A stretch of DNA of 22,005 nucleotides from Bacillota bacterium (GCA_023395575.1 JAEWZA010000300.1:1-22005), one strand, 5' to 3'; shown: positions 1 to 8,148, numbered from the stretch's first letter. A program made the numbers and translations. Notes: a model not told the origin generated them from the letters alone.

Positions 1-116
1 GATATATGCTTTTGTGAAGCCTCAGGTAAAATATTACTTTTAGCGGCTGCAAAGCCTGTTATTCCAAGTAATGTTAGAATTATTATTTGTTTAACTATTA
101 TCATTATTTCATTCAT
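1..116 (-). CDS. AEC-family permease, N-terminal fragment (partial)
   Basis: Reading leftward from an ATG at 114-116, 38 codons remain open to the window edge. The peptide begins MNEIMIIVKQIIILTLLGIT and continues with GFAAAKSNILPEAS, a first membrane helix followed by a short basic loop. This is how auxin-efflux-carrier (AEC) type permeases of clostridia begin, with a first helix and then a 'K.. I/L.. E' loop. A GGAGG lies 10 nt upstream of the start (minus strand, near 127-131), and a TATAAT -10 candidate sits at 158-163 without a clear -35. The substrate cannot be named; AEC members export small organic acids or related compounds. Only the first helix is visible, so another membrane family is possible. 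Confidence 0.5.
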   Translation of the reverse strand, partial: MNEIMIIVKQIIILTLLGITGFAAAKSNILPEASQKHI

Positions 117-745
117 GTATTATGTGCCTCCATAACAATGTAGGTTGAAAGACCAGCATTATACCTAAATATATCGACTTAAATTAGCAGCTTATATCAT
201 ATAATTATATGTACATCTTGTCCATAAGAGCTTATCAAATACAGCCTTACGAACAACATTTTTATGTATAATTTTATACATTATACCATAAACGCACCAC
301 TTCATATATTGCACATTTTTTCCTATACTTTGTATATTAACACATGTTTTTCGATTTTGTTCGTGATTTTTCTTTATTAATAGATAAATAATGACATTAT
401 TTTTTCAAATGTTAATTATTTGTTAATAACTTTTTAGGTTATATGTGATATAATTGCAATGTAAAATTGAAATTAAATAATTTATATTTTAAAATTGGAT
501 AAAGTTCAAATAAACAGTTACATATTAGTAATCCCTTAACACCTTTTTCTATAGGTTATACGTATTTATAGAAAAATTAGTTTTGCAGTTGAGTAAATCA
601 GCTTAGGTAACCTTGTTCTTTGATATTACTAATTTGACTTAGCATAGTTTTCCAATGTATCAAACGTTCTTTGATTATTCTGGATATTATGTATATGTTT
701 ATTAAATTTTATCCTAAAAAATATACTTATATTTAGGAGAGATTT
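117..745. other. Intergenic region between divergent genes
   Basis: This 629-base AT-rich gap separates the leftward permease and the rightward wall hydrolase. It should hold both promoters. On the minus strand a TATAAT is at 158-163. On the plus strand TTGACT (634-639), an 18-base spacer and TATCAA (658-663) form a weak candidate for the hydrolase. I looked for a c-di-AMP (ydaO) or c-di-GMP riboswitch, which often precede NlpC/P60 genes, and saw none of the conserved G-rich cores. No credible open frame is present. Confidence 0.5.
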
Positions 746-2461
746 ATGAACATAAAAAAAATTAAAAGTTTTACCGAAAGCTTTATTCAAAAAATGCAAA
801 AATTAATTACAAAGCATCCCCTGAAGCTTAAGCATATTGTAATTTCGTGCTCAGGTGCTGCTGTATTAACAATTACAATACTATATGTAGCTACCTCTTC
901 ACCATTATTAAAGGGTTCTGCTTCAAATATCAGCACTGCTGATAATACAATTTCACAAAATTCTACTGAAGGTTCTCTATACACTGCACAAGATAATTTG
1001 CAGGATACTTCTCAATCTGAAAACAAAGCCTTAAACTCAGATAATACAAACAATTCTAGTTATTCAATAACCTCCCGTGGAGTAAAAAGTTCTCTCGATC
1101 CATCAAAAGGTGATATTGTTAAGTTAGGTGATAAGGATATTGTTGTCACTTCCATACAGAAGAAACTAATGGAGCTTTATTACATAGAACTAGATGAACC
1201 CTCGGAGGAATATAGCGAAACCATAAAAGGTGCCGTGGAGAAATTTCAAACTAAGAATAAATTAGAAGTCACTGGTGAAGTTGATTCCAAAACCTATGAA
1301 CTATTGTTTTCAGATAAAGCAAAAGAATACACTGTTTTTATAGGTGCTGAAGGAATAGATGTGGAACATATACAAGAAAGACTTTATGAGTTAGGTTATT
1401 TATCTAAGGTAACCAAATATTTTGGAACTGAAACTGAGACAGCCGTAAAGGAATTCCAAAAAAGAAACGGACTTTATGATGATGGTAATGTAGGTGCTCA
1501 AACAAGAGAAATCTTATATTCAGCTGAAGCCGTTCCTCTTTCATATCATTTGGGTGATGAAAATGATGAAATAATGCAATATCAGGAAGTGCTGTACAAA
1601 CTTGGTTATCTCACCACTAAGCCTGATGGTAAATATGGAAACGATACTGTTGCTGCTGTTAAAAATTTGCAAGAGTCTAATGGCTTAATAGCAGATGGTT
1701 ATATAGGACCAGCAACCAAGGAGCTGCTAACATCAGGAAATCTTACTGAAAACGCACTAAAAATCGGAGACAGCGGTGACGATGTTTCCAATGTACAAAA
1801 ATACTTAAAAAAACTTGGATATTTAAATAGTGTAACTGGATATTTTGGTTCCGATACCCATAATGCGGTACTAAACTTCCAAAAACGTAACGGTCTTTTA
1901 TCAGATGGAAAAGCTGGAGTTCAAACTATAAGTAAACTTCTATCCTCAGATGCCAAGAAATGGAATAGCACTACAGGAAGTGGTGGTTCAAGTAATAACA
2001 ATTCAGGTGGAAAGATTGGTTCAGGAAGCAGCGGCTCAAAAAATAGCAATTCTGGAAAAAATTCTAACAACCAGGATTATACAGATAACTCAGGTAGCCC
2101 AAGTGTTTCTACATTAATATCAATCGCAAAGTCAAAATTGGGAGCAAGATATGTATACGGTGCTAAGGGGCCTTCTTCCTTTGATTGCTCAGGCTTTGTA
2201 TACTGGGTACTAAATAAGTCAGGTGTCAAACAGGGTTATATGACATCATATGGTTGGAGCAGAAACACTAAGTACAGAAAGATTACAAGCATGAGCGACA
2301 TAAAAAAAGGAGATATTATTGCATTTAATGGACATGTTGGTATCGCTCTTGGTGGAAATCAAATGATTGATGCTTCCTCAGGCTCTGGAAAAGTTCGAAT
2401 TACCAATATAACTTCTTCATACTGGACAAGGAATTTCAAATGTGCTTTTAGAATATTTTAG
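746..2461 (+). CDS. NlpC/P60 peptidoglycan endopeptidase with four PG-binding repeats
   Basis: A 571-residue cell-wall hydrolase, expected to cut stem peptides of peptidoglycan outside the membrane. Residues 1-28 are basic and 30-50 form one membrane helix without a clear signal-peptidase site, so it is probably membrane-anchored. A Ser/Asn-rich stretch (55-120) precedes four PG_binding_1 repeats (about 127-190, 198-258, 269-331 and 341-402), each with a GYL...F/YG..T..AV..FQ..NGL-like core. A Gly/Ser/Asn linker (405-450) leads to the NlpC/P60 domain (about 453-571). Catalytic Cys481 lies in DCSGF and His530 in GHVG. The third active-site position appears to be Asp542 in IDASS, where His, Asn or Gln is more usual. 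AGGAGA precedes the ATG by 7 nt. It is a single-gene unit closed by the terminator at 2508-2554. Confidence 0.9.
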   Translation: MNIKKIKSFTESFIQKMQKLITKHPLKLKHIVISCSGAAVLTITILYVATSSPLLKGSASNISTADNTISQNSTEGSLYTAQDNLQDTSQSENKALNSDNTNNSSYSITSRGVKSSLDPSKGDIVKLGDKDIVVTSIQKKLMELYYIELDEPSEEYSETIKGAVEKFQTKNKLEVTGEVDSKTYELLFSDKAKEYTVFIGAEGIDVEHIQERLYELGYLSKVTKYFGTETETAVKEFQKRNGLYDDGNVGAQTREILYSAEAVPLSYHLGDENDEIMQYQEVLYKLGYLTTKPDGKYGNDTVAAVKNLQESNGLIADGYIGPATKELLTSGNLTENALKIGDSGDDVSNVQKYLKKLGYLNSVTGYFGSDTHNAVLNFQKRNGLLSDGKAGVQTISKLLSSDAKKWNSTTGSGGSSNNNSGGKIGSGSSGSKNSNSGKNSNNQDYTDNSGSPSVSTLISIAKSKLGARYVYGAKGPSSFDCSGFVYWVLNKSGVKQGYMTSYGWSRNTKYRKITSMSDIKKGDIIAFNGHVGIALGGNQMIDASSGSGKVRITNITSSYWTRNFKCAFRIF

Positions 2462-2507
2462 GCACTGACAATTGACAAAATAAAATTGGAACAGTACATA
2501 TAATTTC

Positions 2508-2554
2508 AAGAAAAATCGGTTGGCTCATTTAATAAGTTCCAACCGATTTTTCTT
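2508..2554 (+). terminator. Rho-independent terminator of the NlpC/P60 gene
   Basis: The arms at 2508-2523 and 2539-2554 are perfectly complementary over 16 bp around a 15-base loop. The GC-rich core CGGTTGG/CCAACCG is flanked by an A-run on the left and TTTTTCTT on the right. It lies 46 bases after the stop codon of the wall hydrolase. The A-run would let it work in the opposite direction too, for the small gene at 2700-2882. Confidence 0.9.
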
Positions 2555-2699
2555 TGCTAACCTAAACTCCCGCTTTTTAATACCATATATAGCAATACTC
2601 TTTGGAAATAACGTTTTTTGAGAAATTCCACTTTTTTTTGCTTATGCTATAGATATAGCATACGGTATATAATTCAAAAGCTGAGAAAGTCGCATAGGG

Positions 2700-2882
2700 C
2701 TAAAAAAATGATTTCCAGAGAAATGCCAGCAAAAAGCCTAAAACACCCATAAAAACTAACTCAAACAAAAAAGACTTGCTATTGTGTTTTTCTTTTGCGG
2801 CATCAATTTTTGCAATTTCTTTTGCATATTCTGTATTATAAATTTCCTGTACCTTTTCATTGTCAAAATGTCTATTATTCAA
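2700..2882 (-). CDS. Small single-pass membrane protein, unknown function
   Basis: A 60-residue protein that I do not recognise as a family. It begins with TTG at 2880-2882, and AGGAGG lies 5 bases upstream of that codon, a near-ideal ribosome binding site that makes this a believable gene despite its size. Residues 1-37 are charged and probably helical, with many Glu and Lys (for example EYAKEIAKIDAAKEKH). Residues 38-59 are a hydrophobic helix ending in KSFF, so the protein should sit in the membrane with a short cytoplasmic amphipathic head. It stands alone between the wall-hydrolase terminator and a gene-free region. It could be a regulator or stabiliser of a membrane complex, but nothing in the sequence shows which. 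Confidence 0.65.
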   Translation of the reverse strand: MNNRHFDNEKVQEIYNTEYAKEIAKIDAAKEKHNSKSFLFELVFMGVLGFLLAFLWKSFF

Positions 2883-3030
2883 GTTAACCTCCTAAAATTT
2901 ATATCTAAATTTAATAACTAGCAACAAAGGTAGCGGCGTAAAGCTCTTGACTTTCCATATCTGAAAAGCACCCCTATAATATATTATTACACATGCTTAC
3001 AAATTAATCTTATTTCCTAAAATCTTGGAA

Positions 3031-3107
3031 GTAGTCCATTTTGATAAGTTTGTACTGAAGTATCAGAAAGTCAGTATAAATTACCTGCAAGGTTCATAAA
3101 AATAATT
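3031..3107 (+). repeat. Imperfect direct repeat, copy 1
   Basis: This copy aligns with 3147-3228 over almost its full length. Shared blocks include TCCATTT, GATAAG, GTAC.GAAGTATCAGA, ACCTGCAAGG and TCATAAAA. In the plus frame starting at 3031 it reads VVHFDKFVLKYQKVS before a stop, similar to copy 2. It may be a coding fragment duplicated and then decayed. Confidence 0.6.
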
Positions 3108-3146
3108 TCATGAATTAACTCGCTGTGCTAATTTATTTTTGACTAG

Positions 3147-3228
3147 GAGTGATCCATTTAGATAAGCTCGTACGGAAGTATCAGAGAGCCAGCACTTTAA
3201 ATTCACCTGCAAGGATCATAAAATAATT
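3147..3228 (+). repeat. Imperfect direct repeat, copy 2
   Basis: Second copy of the element at 3031-3107, about 40 bases further on. In the plus frame with GTG at 3149 it reads VIHLDKLVRKYQRAS and then NSPARIIK before TAA. Differences from copy 1 are mostly conservative at protein level (I/V, L/F, R/K). It also carries a closing inverted repeat, TGATCC (3150-3155) with GGATCA (near 3213-3218), that copy 1 lacks. Confidence 0.6.
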
Positions 3229-3254
3229 AGTACAACGCGTTAATTAACATACCA

Positions 3255-3290
3255 AAAACCAGCTGAGATATCACGTTCTCAACTGGTTTT
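3255..3290. terminator. Terminator-like hairpin after the tandem repeat
   Basis: Arms AAAACCAGCTGAGA (3255-3268) and TCTCAACTGGTTTT (3277-3290) pair over 14 positions with one mismatch or wobble, around an 8-base loop. CTGTTTTT follows on the plus strand and a run of T on the minus strand, so it could act in either direction. In the minus direction it would end the MFS message about 340 bases beyond that gene's stop. In the plus direction it would end a transcript covering the repeats. Confidence 0.7.
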
Positions 3291-3632
3291 CTGTTTTTGC
3301 TCATTATCAGAAGGGGAAAGTCCGATAATTTGCACTCTATGTAAAATTTTTTGGGGGGAGATAGCACAGTTATGTATAACAATTTTAAAAATAAAAGTGC
3401 AAGGTTTGTTTCTAATGTTATTATAACACACAATAAATAATTTGTCGATATTTGTTTTAAAATGTTTTATTTTATTTTTTATCAGATAATTTCGTCATTT
3501 TTTGCATAGCAAATACACAACAATAGAGCTATAACTAGCCTCCTTGCTGCCTTTTAGCAAAAATCCTGTAAAAATATATTGGAAAATTTGAACACCCATA
3601 TATTTTTTGTGTAGAATAGTTGAGTAGATTTA

Positions 3633-4784
3633 TTACTTCATAAGTCTGTTCAGCTTTTCGTTGCTGAAAAACATAGCTGCCAGCAATACCAAAACAAACG
3701 CAGGATAGAACTTGATACCAATTACACCAAACAATAAGCCCAAAATGGGAGGTATAAAAGTTGTTCCCATGTATGCAAATGCCATTTGAAGGCCCATCAA
3801 TCTGCTAGAATTATTTTTTCCAAAACGGACTGGAGTCTCATGTAGCATCGATGGAAAAATCGGAGCACAACCAGTTCCTATCAAAATAAACCCAATTAGG
3901 CTAATATAGCTGCTACTAAATCCTAGCAGCAGTAATGCTCCTAGACCAATAATAATTTGTCCACCTCTAATCAATGCATTATTGCTTAATTTTGATGTTA
4001 CAAATCCATTTATGAACCTTCCTATTGTAATTCCAAAATAGTATATAGATATCCAACCTGCTGCTACATCTGCAGATACCCCTTTATTATTTACCAGATA
4101 GCTTGCTCCCCACAACCCTGTTGTAGTCTCAACTGCACAATAGCAGAAGAAACTAAGCAGTGAGAAGTTTATTCCACGTATCCTGAATACATTTTGTTCA
4201 CTATTCTGTATTGTATTCTCTTCCCCACTGTTATTCTGAAATTTCTTCCATAGCGGAAGTGAAAGCATTAAAATAACTACTAAACTGATTTGTATGACTG
4301 CAACAGTAAAGTATCCTTTTTGCCACAAACCATTTCTAGCAATAGAAGCAGACATAATTATTGGACCAGTTGTAGCACCAACTCCCCAAAAACAGTGAAG
4401 CCAACTCATATGCCTTGCTGAATAATGTAAAGCTACAAAATTATTTAAAGCAGAATCCACTGAACCTGCACCAAGTCCTAAAGGAATACCCATTATACAA
4501 AGCCAAATATAATTTTTATTAAGCGCAAAACCAAATAAAGCAACAGCCGTCATAAAAACACTTATAATAACAAGCTTAGCAGTACCCAGCTTATTAAGCA
4601 GCTTTCCACTAAGTATACTAGAGACGATAGTTCCTCCTGATATAATCATGGATATCAAACCCGCTCCAGCCATTGGCATAGCCAAATCAATACGCATTGT
4701 AGGCCATGCAGCCCCTAACATAGAATCTGGTAATCCCAGACTAATAAAAGCAATATAAATGATAATTAGTAAAAGTGTTGCCAT
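3633..4784 (-). CDS. Major facilitator superfamily transporter
   Basis: A 383-residue inner-membrane transporter with about 12 hydrophobic helices, typical MFS length. The first helix carries the conserved SLGLPDSMLGAAWP motif of a fucose-permease-like subgroup of Firmicute MFS proteins. The loop after helix 2 has GKLLNKLGTAK, a form of the MFS signature GxxxDRxGxRx. The second half begins near 'FRIRGINFSLLSFF' after a hydrophilic central loop. I chose the ATG at 4784 because AAGGA lies 8-9 bases upstream; an in-frame TTG at 4811 would add nine residues but lacks a good site. A TATAAT at 4811-4816 could be the -10 element. Substrate unknown: sugars and drugs are both possible. It appears to be a single-gene unit. 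Confidence 0.85.
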   Translation of the reverse strand: MATLLLIIIYIAFISLGLPDSMLGAAWPTMRIDLAMPMAGAGLISMIISGGTIVSSILSGKLLNKLGTAKLVIISVFMTAVALFGFALNKNYIWLCIMGIPLGLGAGSVDSALNNFVALHYSARHMSWLHCFWGVGATTGPIIMSASIARNGLWQKGYFTVAVIQISLVVILMLSLPLWKKFQNNSGEENTIQNSEQNVFRIRGINFSLLSFFCYCAVETTTGLWGASYLVNNKGVSADVAAGWISIYYFGITIGRFINGFVTSKLSNNALIRGGQIIIGLGALLLLGFSSSYISLIGFILIGTGCAPIFPSMLHETPVRFGKNNSSRLMGLQMAFAYMGTTFIPPILGLLFGVIGIKFYPAFVLVLLAAMFFSNEKLNRLMK

Positions 4785-5391
4785 ATAGTAATCCTTATCT
4801 TTCCAATTCAATTATATATTTTTGGTAAATCATTTGCTACTTCTAATCTACTGCATATATTTATAGAAAATATCCTCTACTTTAATTAATCCTAACACAA
4901 AATTTATTATTGTTCTAGTGCATTATCAACCATAATATTACTAGCTCAAACTTCGCACATAAAAATCTATTTGTACGCTAGAATTATCAATGGCTTTTTG
5001 TACAGATATTGCTATAACACCTATTATTAGTCTTTAAGCAGTATATCGGTTTTTCATTATCGGTATTTCATCGAGGCTAGATATATTTTGTCCACCTGAA
5101 AATCAAAGCGGTATCCTCCACTTATCATAGTAGGGACATTTTTTTGCCTCCATATACCGTTTTACATTAAAGCCATAATTTGGTATAATTATAATATAAA
5201 AATCCTTATTGTATTTCGAAAACAAATCTTATACAAACATGGTAATTTCATAACTGCTCAAACCCTACAATTAGCTTTTGACAGTGAGGATAGCTTGTAT
5301 AAACATAGTTTATTTTCGATTATCAAAAGACCATTAAGGGATTTAGGAGTAACTTTTCTCAAGCTTATAAATTATTAAGGGAGGAAATAAC
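4785..5391. other. Intergenic region between divergent MFS and dockerin genes
   Basis: About 600 bases. It contains the MFS promoter region (possible -10 at 4811-4816, minus) and the promoter of the dockerin gene (5161-5189, plus). Between them, on the minus strand at 5034-5153, is a 40-codon stretch interrupted by one TGA that reads like protein (KCPYYDKWRIPL, stop, FSGGQNISSLDE). It has no ribosome binding site and is treated as a possible decayed gene fragment. Confidence 0.45.
5161..5189 (+). promoter_or_regulatory. Sigma-A type promoter for the dockerin/I42 gene
   Basis: TTTACA at 5161-5166, a 17-base spacer and TATAAT at 5184-5189 match the vegetative consensus well. Transcription would begin near 5196, leaving a leader of about 195 bases before the ATG at 5392. 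I see no obvious riboswitch in that leader. Confidence 0.6.
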
Positions 5392-6360
5392 ATGAAAAGA
5401 ACACTAAAAAATCAAACAAAAGAATTAAAGACCGCAATATTAAATCCTTATAAAAAACACGTAGCTATTTTATTGGCAGTTTTAATGCTTTCGCTTATGG
5501 CAGTTCCTGTTGGAAATGTAAATGCAGAATCATCAACAAATGAAGGTACCTCTAGTAGTGTTACTGAAATTAATACTATTTATGGTGACTTAAATAGTGA
5601 TTTCAACGTTAACTCTTTAGACTATGCACTTATGAAATCGTTACTGTTAGACAATACTGGTACATTTATAAAGACTGCAGATGTAAATGGTGACAAAGAG
5701 ATTAATGTATTAGATTTATCAATAATGAAGCAATTTCTTCTTGGGAGTATATTAAGATTTCCAGTAGGGAATACATTTGTAGATACTGAAACTAATAGCA
5801 TTATAAATGTAGAACAAAACAAAACCTTTGAAATTACCTTAGAAGAAAACGGATCTACAGGCTATCAATGGTTCTACGATATTTACGACATTTCTGCTTT
5901 AAATCTAATTTCTGTAGAAAGCATACAATATACCAGCCGCGAATTAGCGGGAGCCCCTATTCAAAAAATATGGTCCTTTGAGGCACTAAAGCCTGGAACA
6001 TATACACTTACATTTGAATCCAAACGTTCTTGGGAACAAGGTATAGCACCTATTAAAATTGTTCAATGTACTATTAATGTAAGTAGCTCAGATGAGAACA
6101 TTATAAATGTTAATACAAATGAACTTTTTAGTATTTCTATGCAAGAAGGCGGCATAGCAGGTTTTACTTCAACTTGCAAAATTTCAGATGAATCTGTGTT
6201 ATTAGTCTCTGAAGAAGTTAATAATCCTAACCCACAGATTGCAGATTGGCTATATTCAAGAATATACACATTTACAGCAACTGAACCTGGACAATATGAA
6301 ATTATATTTACCCCAAGACCTTTTGGAACTGAAACTGTTTATACTGTTAATGTTAATTAG
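5392..6360 (+). CDS. Dockerin protein with two chagasin-like (I42) cysteine-protease inhibitor domains
   Basis: A secreted 322-residue protein. Residues 1-45 are a signal peptide (basic start, helix 24-40, NVNA before the likely cut). Residues 63-122 are a type I dockerin with two calcium loops, DLNSDFNVNSLD and DVNGDKEINVLD, so it should bind a scaffoldin cohesin. Residues about 132-229 form an inhibitor I42 (chagasin) domain. Its three loops appear as NGSTGYQW (153-160), RELAGAPI (183-190) and KRSW (211-214), replacing NPTTGY, GxGG and RPW of the family. Residues 235-322 are a second, more divergent copy with GGIAGF (253-258) and RPF (309-311). Chagasins block papain-family cysteine proteases; dockerin-borne ones ('cyspins') are known from cellulosome-producing clostridia. 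GGGAGG lies 7 bases before the ATG. The gene has its own promoter and terminator. Confidence 0.88.
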   Translation: MKRTLKNQTKELKTAILNPYKKHVAILLAVLMLSLMAVPVGNVNAESSTNEGTSSSVTEINTIYGDLNSDFNVNSLDYALMKSLLLDNTGTFIKTADVNGDKEINVLDLSIMKQFLLGSILRFPVGNTFVDTETNSIINVEQNKTFEITLEENGSTGYQWFYDIYDISALNLISVESIQYTSRELAGAPIQKIWSFEALKPGTYTLTFESKRSWEQGIAPIKIVQCTINVSSSDENIINVNTNELFSISMQEGGIAGFTSTCKISDESVLLVSEEVNNPNPQIADWLYSRIYTFTATEPGQYEIIFTPRPFGTETVYTVNVN

Positions 6361-6369
6361 TCCTGCATT

Positions 6370-6411
6370 AAAAAAGGCTTATACCTCTACATGAGGCTGT
6401 AAGCCTTTTTT
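6370..6411. terminator. Bidirectional terminator between convergent genes
   Basis: Arms AAAAAAGGCTTA (6370-6381) and TAAGCCTTTTTT (6400-6411) pair perfectly over 12 bp, with an inner CCTC/GAGG pairing (6384-6387 with 6393-6396). T-runs occur on both strands, so it serves both the dockerin gene and the leftward BtrH-like gene that ends at 6440. Confidence 0.9.
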
Positions 6412-6439
6412 AATACATTATTTATATTCTTACAAAATG

Positions 6440-8038
6440 CTACGATAGCGTCATTGAAAATATATGTATATTTGGTAAATATGGGAGCTCAATGCCTATA
6501 ATTATTCCAGATTTTTTAAGTCTGTAATTCTTAGCAAATATCTTTACCCTTGAATTATAGATATTTACTGTGTTGCCATTCCGTTCACAGGCTCTTCCCT
6601 CCCAGGCAACACACTCTCCATATATAGGTTCAAAGATCAATTCTGTGCAACTAATAGCTATTTGCTCATTACTCCCATCTTTATATCTTATTGTTATAAT
6701 TTCATTAAAGCTACCAAAATCAGCTGTTGCAAGTATCATTAAGTTAGTACCTTTAACACATGGCACTTCAACAAGCTGCTCAGAGCACGCAATATTATCA
6801 TTTTTCCCCTCTAGCTTCTTTGGAAACTTAAAGCTCATATCTCCTATATTCCAAATCTCTTGTGTAGGAATATCTTCTGTAACAAAAAATAAGCCAGCAC
6901 CATTTAAGTCCGCTGTCGTATCATTGTTTAAGATACTACCAAAACCATTATTATTAAAATACTTAGTTAAATCTAAATACGTGTAGTCATTTGAATTATC
7001 AATATCTTCACTCTGCAGTATGTTTTTATCCATATCATTAGTTATTTGATTATCTGAACTGATTGAATTCATTACAATACTTGTCATCAAATTGAATATA
7101 TCTTTTTCAAAAATTGCGATTTCTCTGATTTTTGGAGGAAGCTTTTCCTTTGCTAATGATTCATTATATATAGACTTTACCATAATTCCTCTAATAGCAT
7201 CCCATTTTGCGCTGACAAGCTTTAATTTATCAGCCACTTCAAATAATCCATTGATATTATGCTTAGAAGCAATCTCCTCTAAAAATACTGCATATTGCCT
7301 TCTGCCTCTGCTAATATCTTCTAGACTAACATAAAACGGTAAATCAACTATTCGTCTTTTCCCAAAAACTTCATTACTAAAGTTAATTTTTTGTTCTATA
7401 TAATCGGCGTACCTTAACATTTTTACAAAAATGTTTTCACCTTGCTGATCTTTTCCTGATATCTTTTTAATAGTAGCATTGATAATATTTTTCCAGCTAT
7501 ACTCTTTTATTTCCTCATTAACTGAATTAACAGTAACATAAATTCCTAAATACCCATCTAAAAAATCTTTAAAATCAAGTATCTCGTCCTTTTTTTGAAA
7601 GAATGGATCTGTACAATAAAATAACTCTTTTTGAGTGTCTACTCCTGATATTATAAAAGTGTGGCTTCCATGCTGATTTTTATTTGGATCCCAAGAATAG
7701 TAATATGTATCCATTACAACCCCTACAGGCTTATCTTGATTTAATTCACTAATAATTCTTTCTTTTACTTTATATGCATCAGTTTCTTTAACCTTTGCTA
7801 TTTGTAGCCCATGATATAAACGTAAAAGTTCATAAGTAACTCCTCTATCACCATTTAGCGAATATCCAACATTGTCACTTTTATTTAAGTTCTCATCAAA
7901 TGAAAATCCCCATGCTTGAGAATACATTAGGCTAAAATTGCGTCTGTAATAGTTTGCCACAGAAATCATGCACTCTTCAGTACAATCAGCAAAGTCACTG
8001 TGAAATGGCACAACATCAAGCCGCTTTATTATATTCAT
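6440..8038 (-). CDS. BtrH-like papain-fold protein with C-terminal beta-sandwich
   Basis: A 532-residue protein without signal peptide or membrane helices. Residues 1-165 match the BtrH N-terminal domain (butirosin acyltransferase type, papain/C39-like fold). Candidate active-site residues are Cys19 or Cys23 in DCTEEC, His126 in GSHTFIISG and Asp144 in CTDPFF. Residues about 165-345 are helical and resemble the DUF4872 region that usually follows BtrH_N. Residues 352-532 are beta-rich, and the opening YLDLTKYFNNNGF...TADLNGAG resembles beta-sandwich modules attached to some glycoside hydrolases. BtrH proteins transfer acyl or aminoacyl groups in natural-product pathways, but no carrier protein or synthetase lies nearby, so the substrate is unknown. 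I chose the ATG at 8038 because GGAGG lies 7 bases upstream. It has its own promoter (8098-8126). Confidence 0.75.
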   Translation of the reverse strand: MNIIKRLDVVPFHSDFADCTEECMISVANYYRRNFSLMYSQAWGFSFDENLNKSDNVGYSLNGDRGVTYELLRLYHGLQIAKVKETDAYKVKERIISELNQDKPVGVVMDTYYYSWDPNKNQHGSHTFIISGVDTQKELFYCTDPFFQKKDEILDFKDFLDGYLGIYVTVNSVNEEIKEYSWKNIINATIKKISGKDQQGENIFVKMLRYADYIEQKINFSNEVFGKRRIVDLPFYVSLEDISRGRRQYAVFLEEIASKHNINGLFEVADKLKLVSAKWDAIRGIMVKSIYNESLAKEKLPPKIREIAIFEKDIFNLMTSIVMNSISSDNQITNDMDKNILQSEDIDNSNDYTYLDLTKYFNNNGFGSILNNDTTADLNGAGLFFVTEDIPTQEIWNIGDMSFKFPKKLEGKNDNIACSEQLVEVPCVKGTNLMILATADFGSFNEIITIRYKDGSNEQIAISCTELIFEPIYGECVAWEGRACERNGNTVNIYNSRVKIFAKNYRLKKSGIIIGIELPYLPNIHIFSMTLS

Positions 8039-8097
8039 AATAAGTCCTCCCACAAAATGAAATAATAAATTTCGGAATTAGCTAATATTAGATGTCA

Positions 8098-8126
8098 ATT
8101 ATATCAATTTGTATGGGATTAATCAA
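8098..8126 (-). promoter_or_regulatory. Promoter of the BtrH-like gene
   Basis: On the minus strand TTGATT (8126-8121) is followed by a 17-base spacer and TATAAT (8103-8098). Transcription would start near 8091, about 53 bases before the ATG at 8038. It lies between the end of the GGDEF gene and the BtrH-like gene, which suggests the latter is transcribed on its own. Confidence 0.6.
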
Positions 8127-8148
8127 ATTTTCTTTATGTGTTAAATAT

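Larger units (their letters stand above)
2883..3632. other. Gene-poor region with repeat and hairpin
   Basis: About 750 bases without an intact gene. It holds the upstream region of the small membrane protein, two imperfect direct repeats (3031-3107 and 3147-3228) and a terminator-like hairpin (3255-3290), all annotated separately. From 3291 to 3632 the sequence is AT-rich with a short G-run near 3351-3357, and I see no gene. It looks like a site of decayed insertions. Confidence 0.5.

Noticed and set aside
3227..3433. 68-codon leftward frame over the hairpin at 3255-3290
   Set aside because: No ribosome site, and it covers a terminator-like structure.
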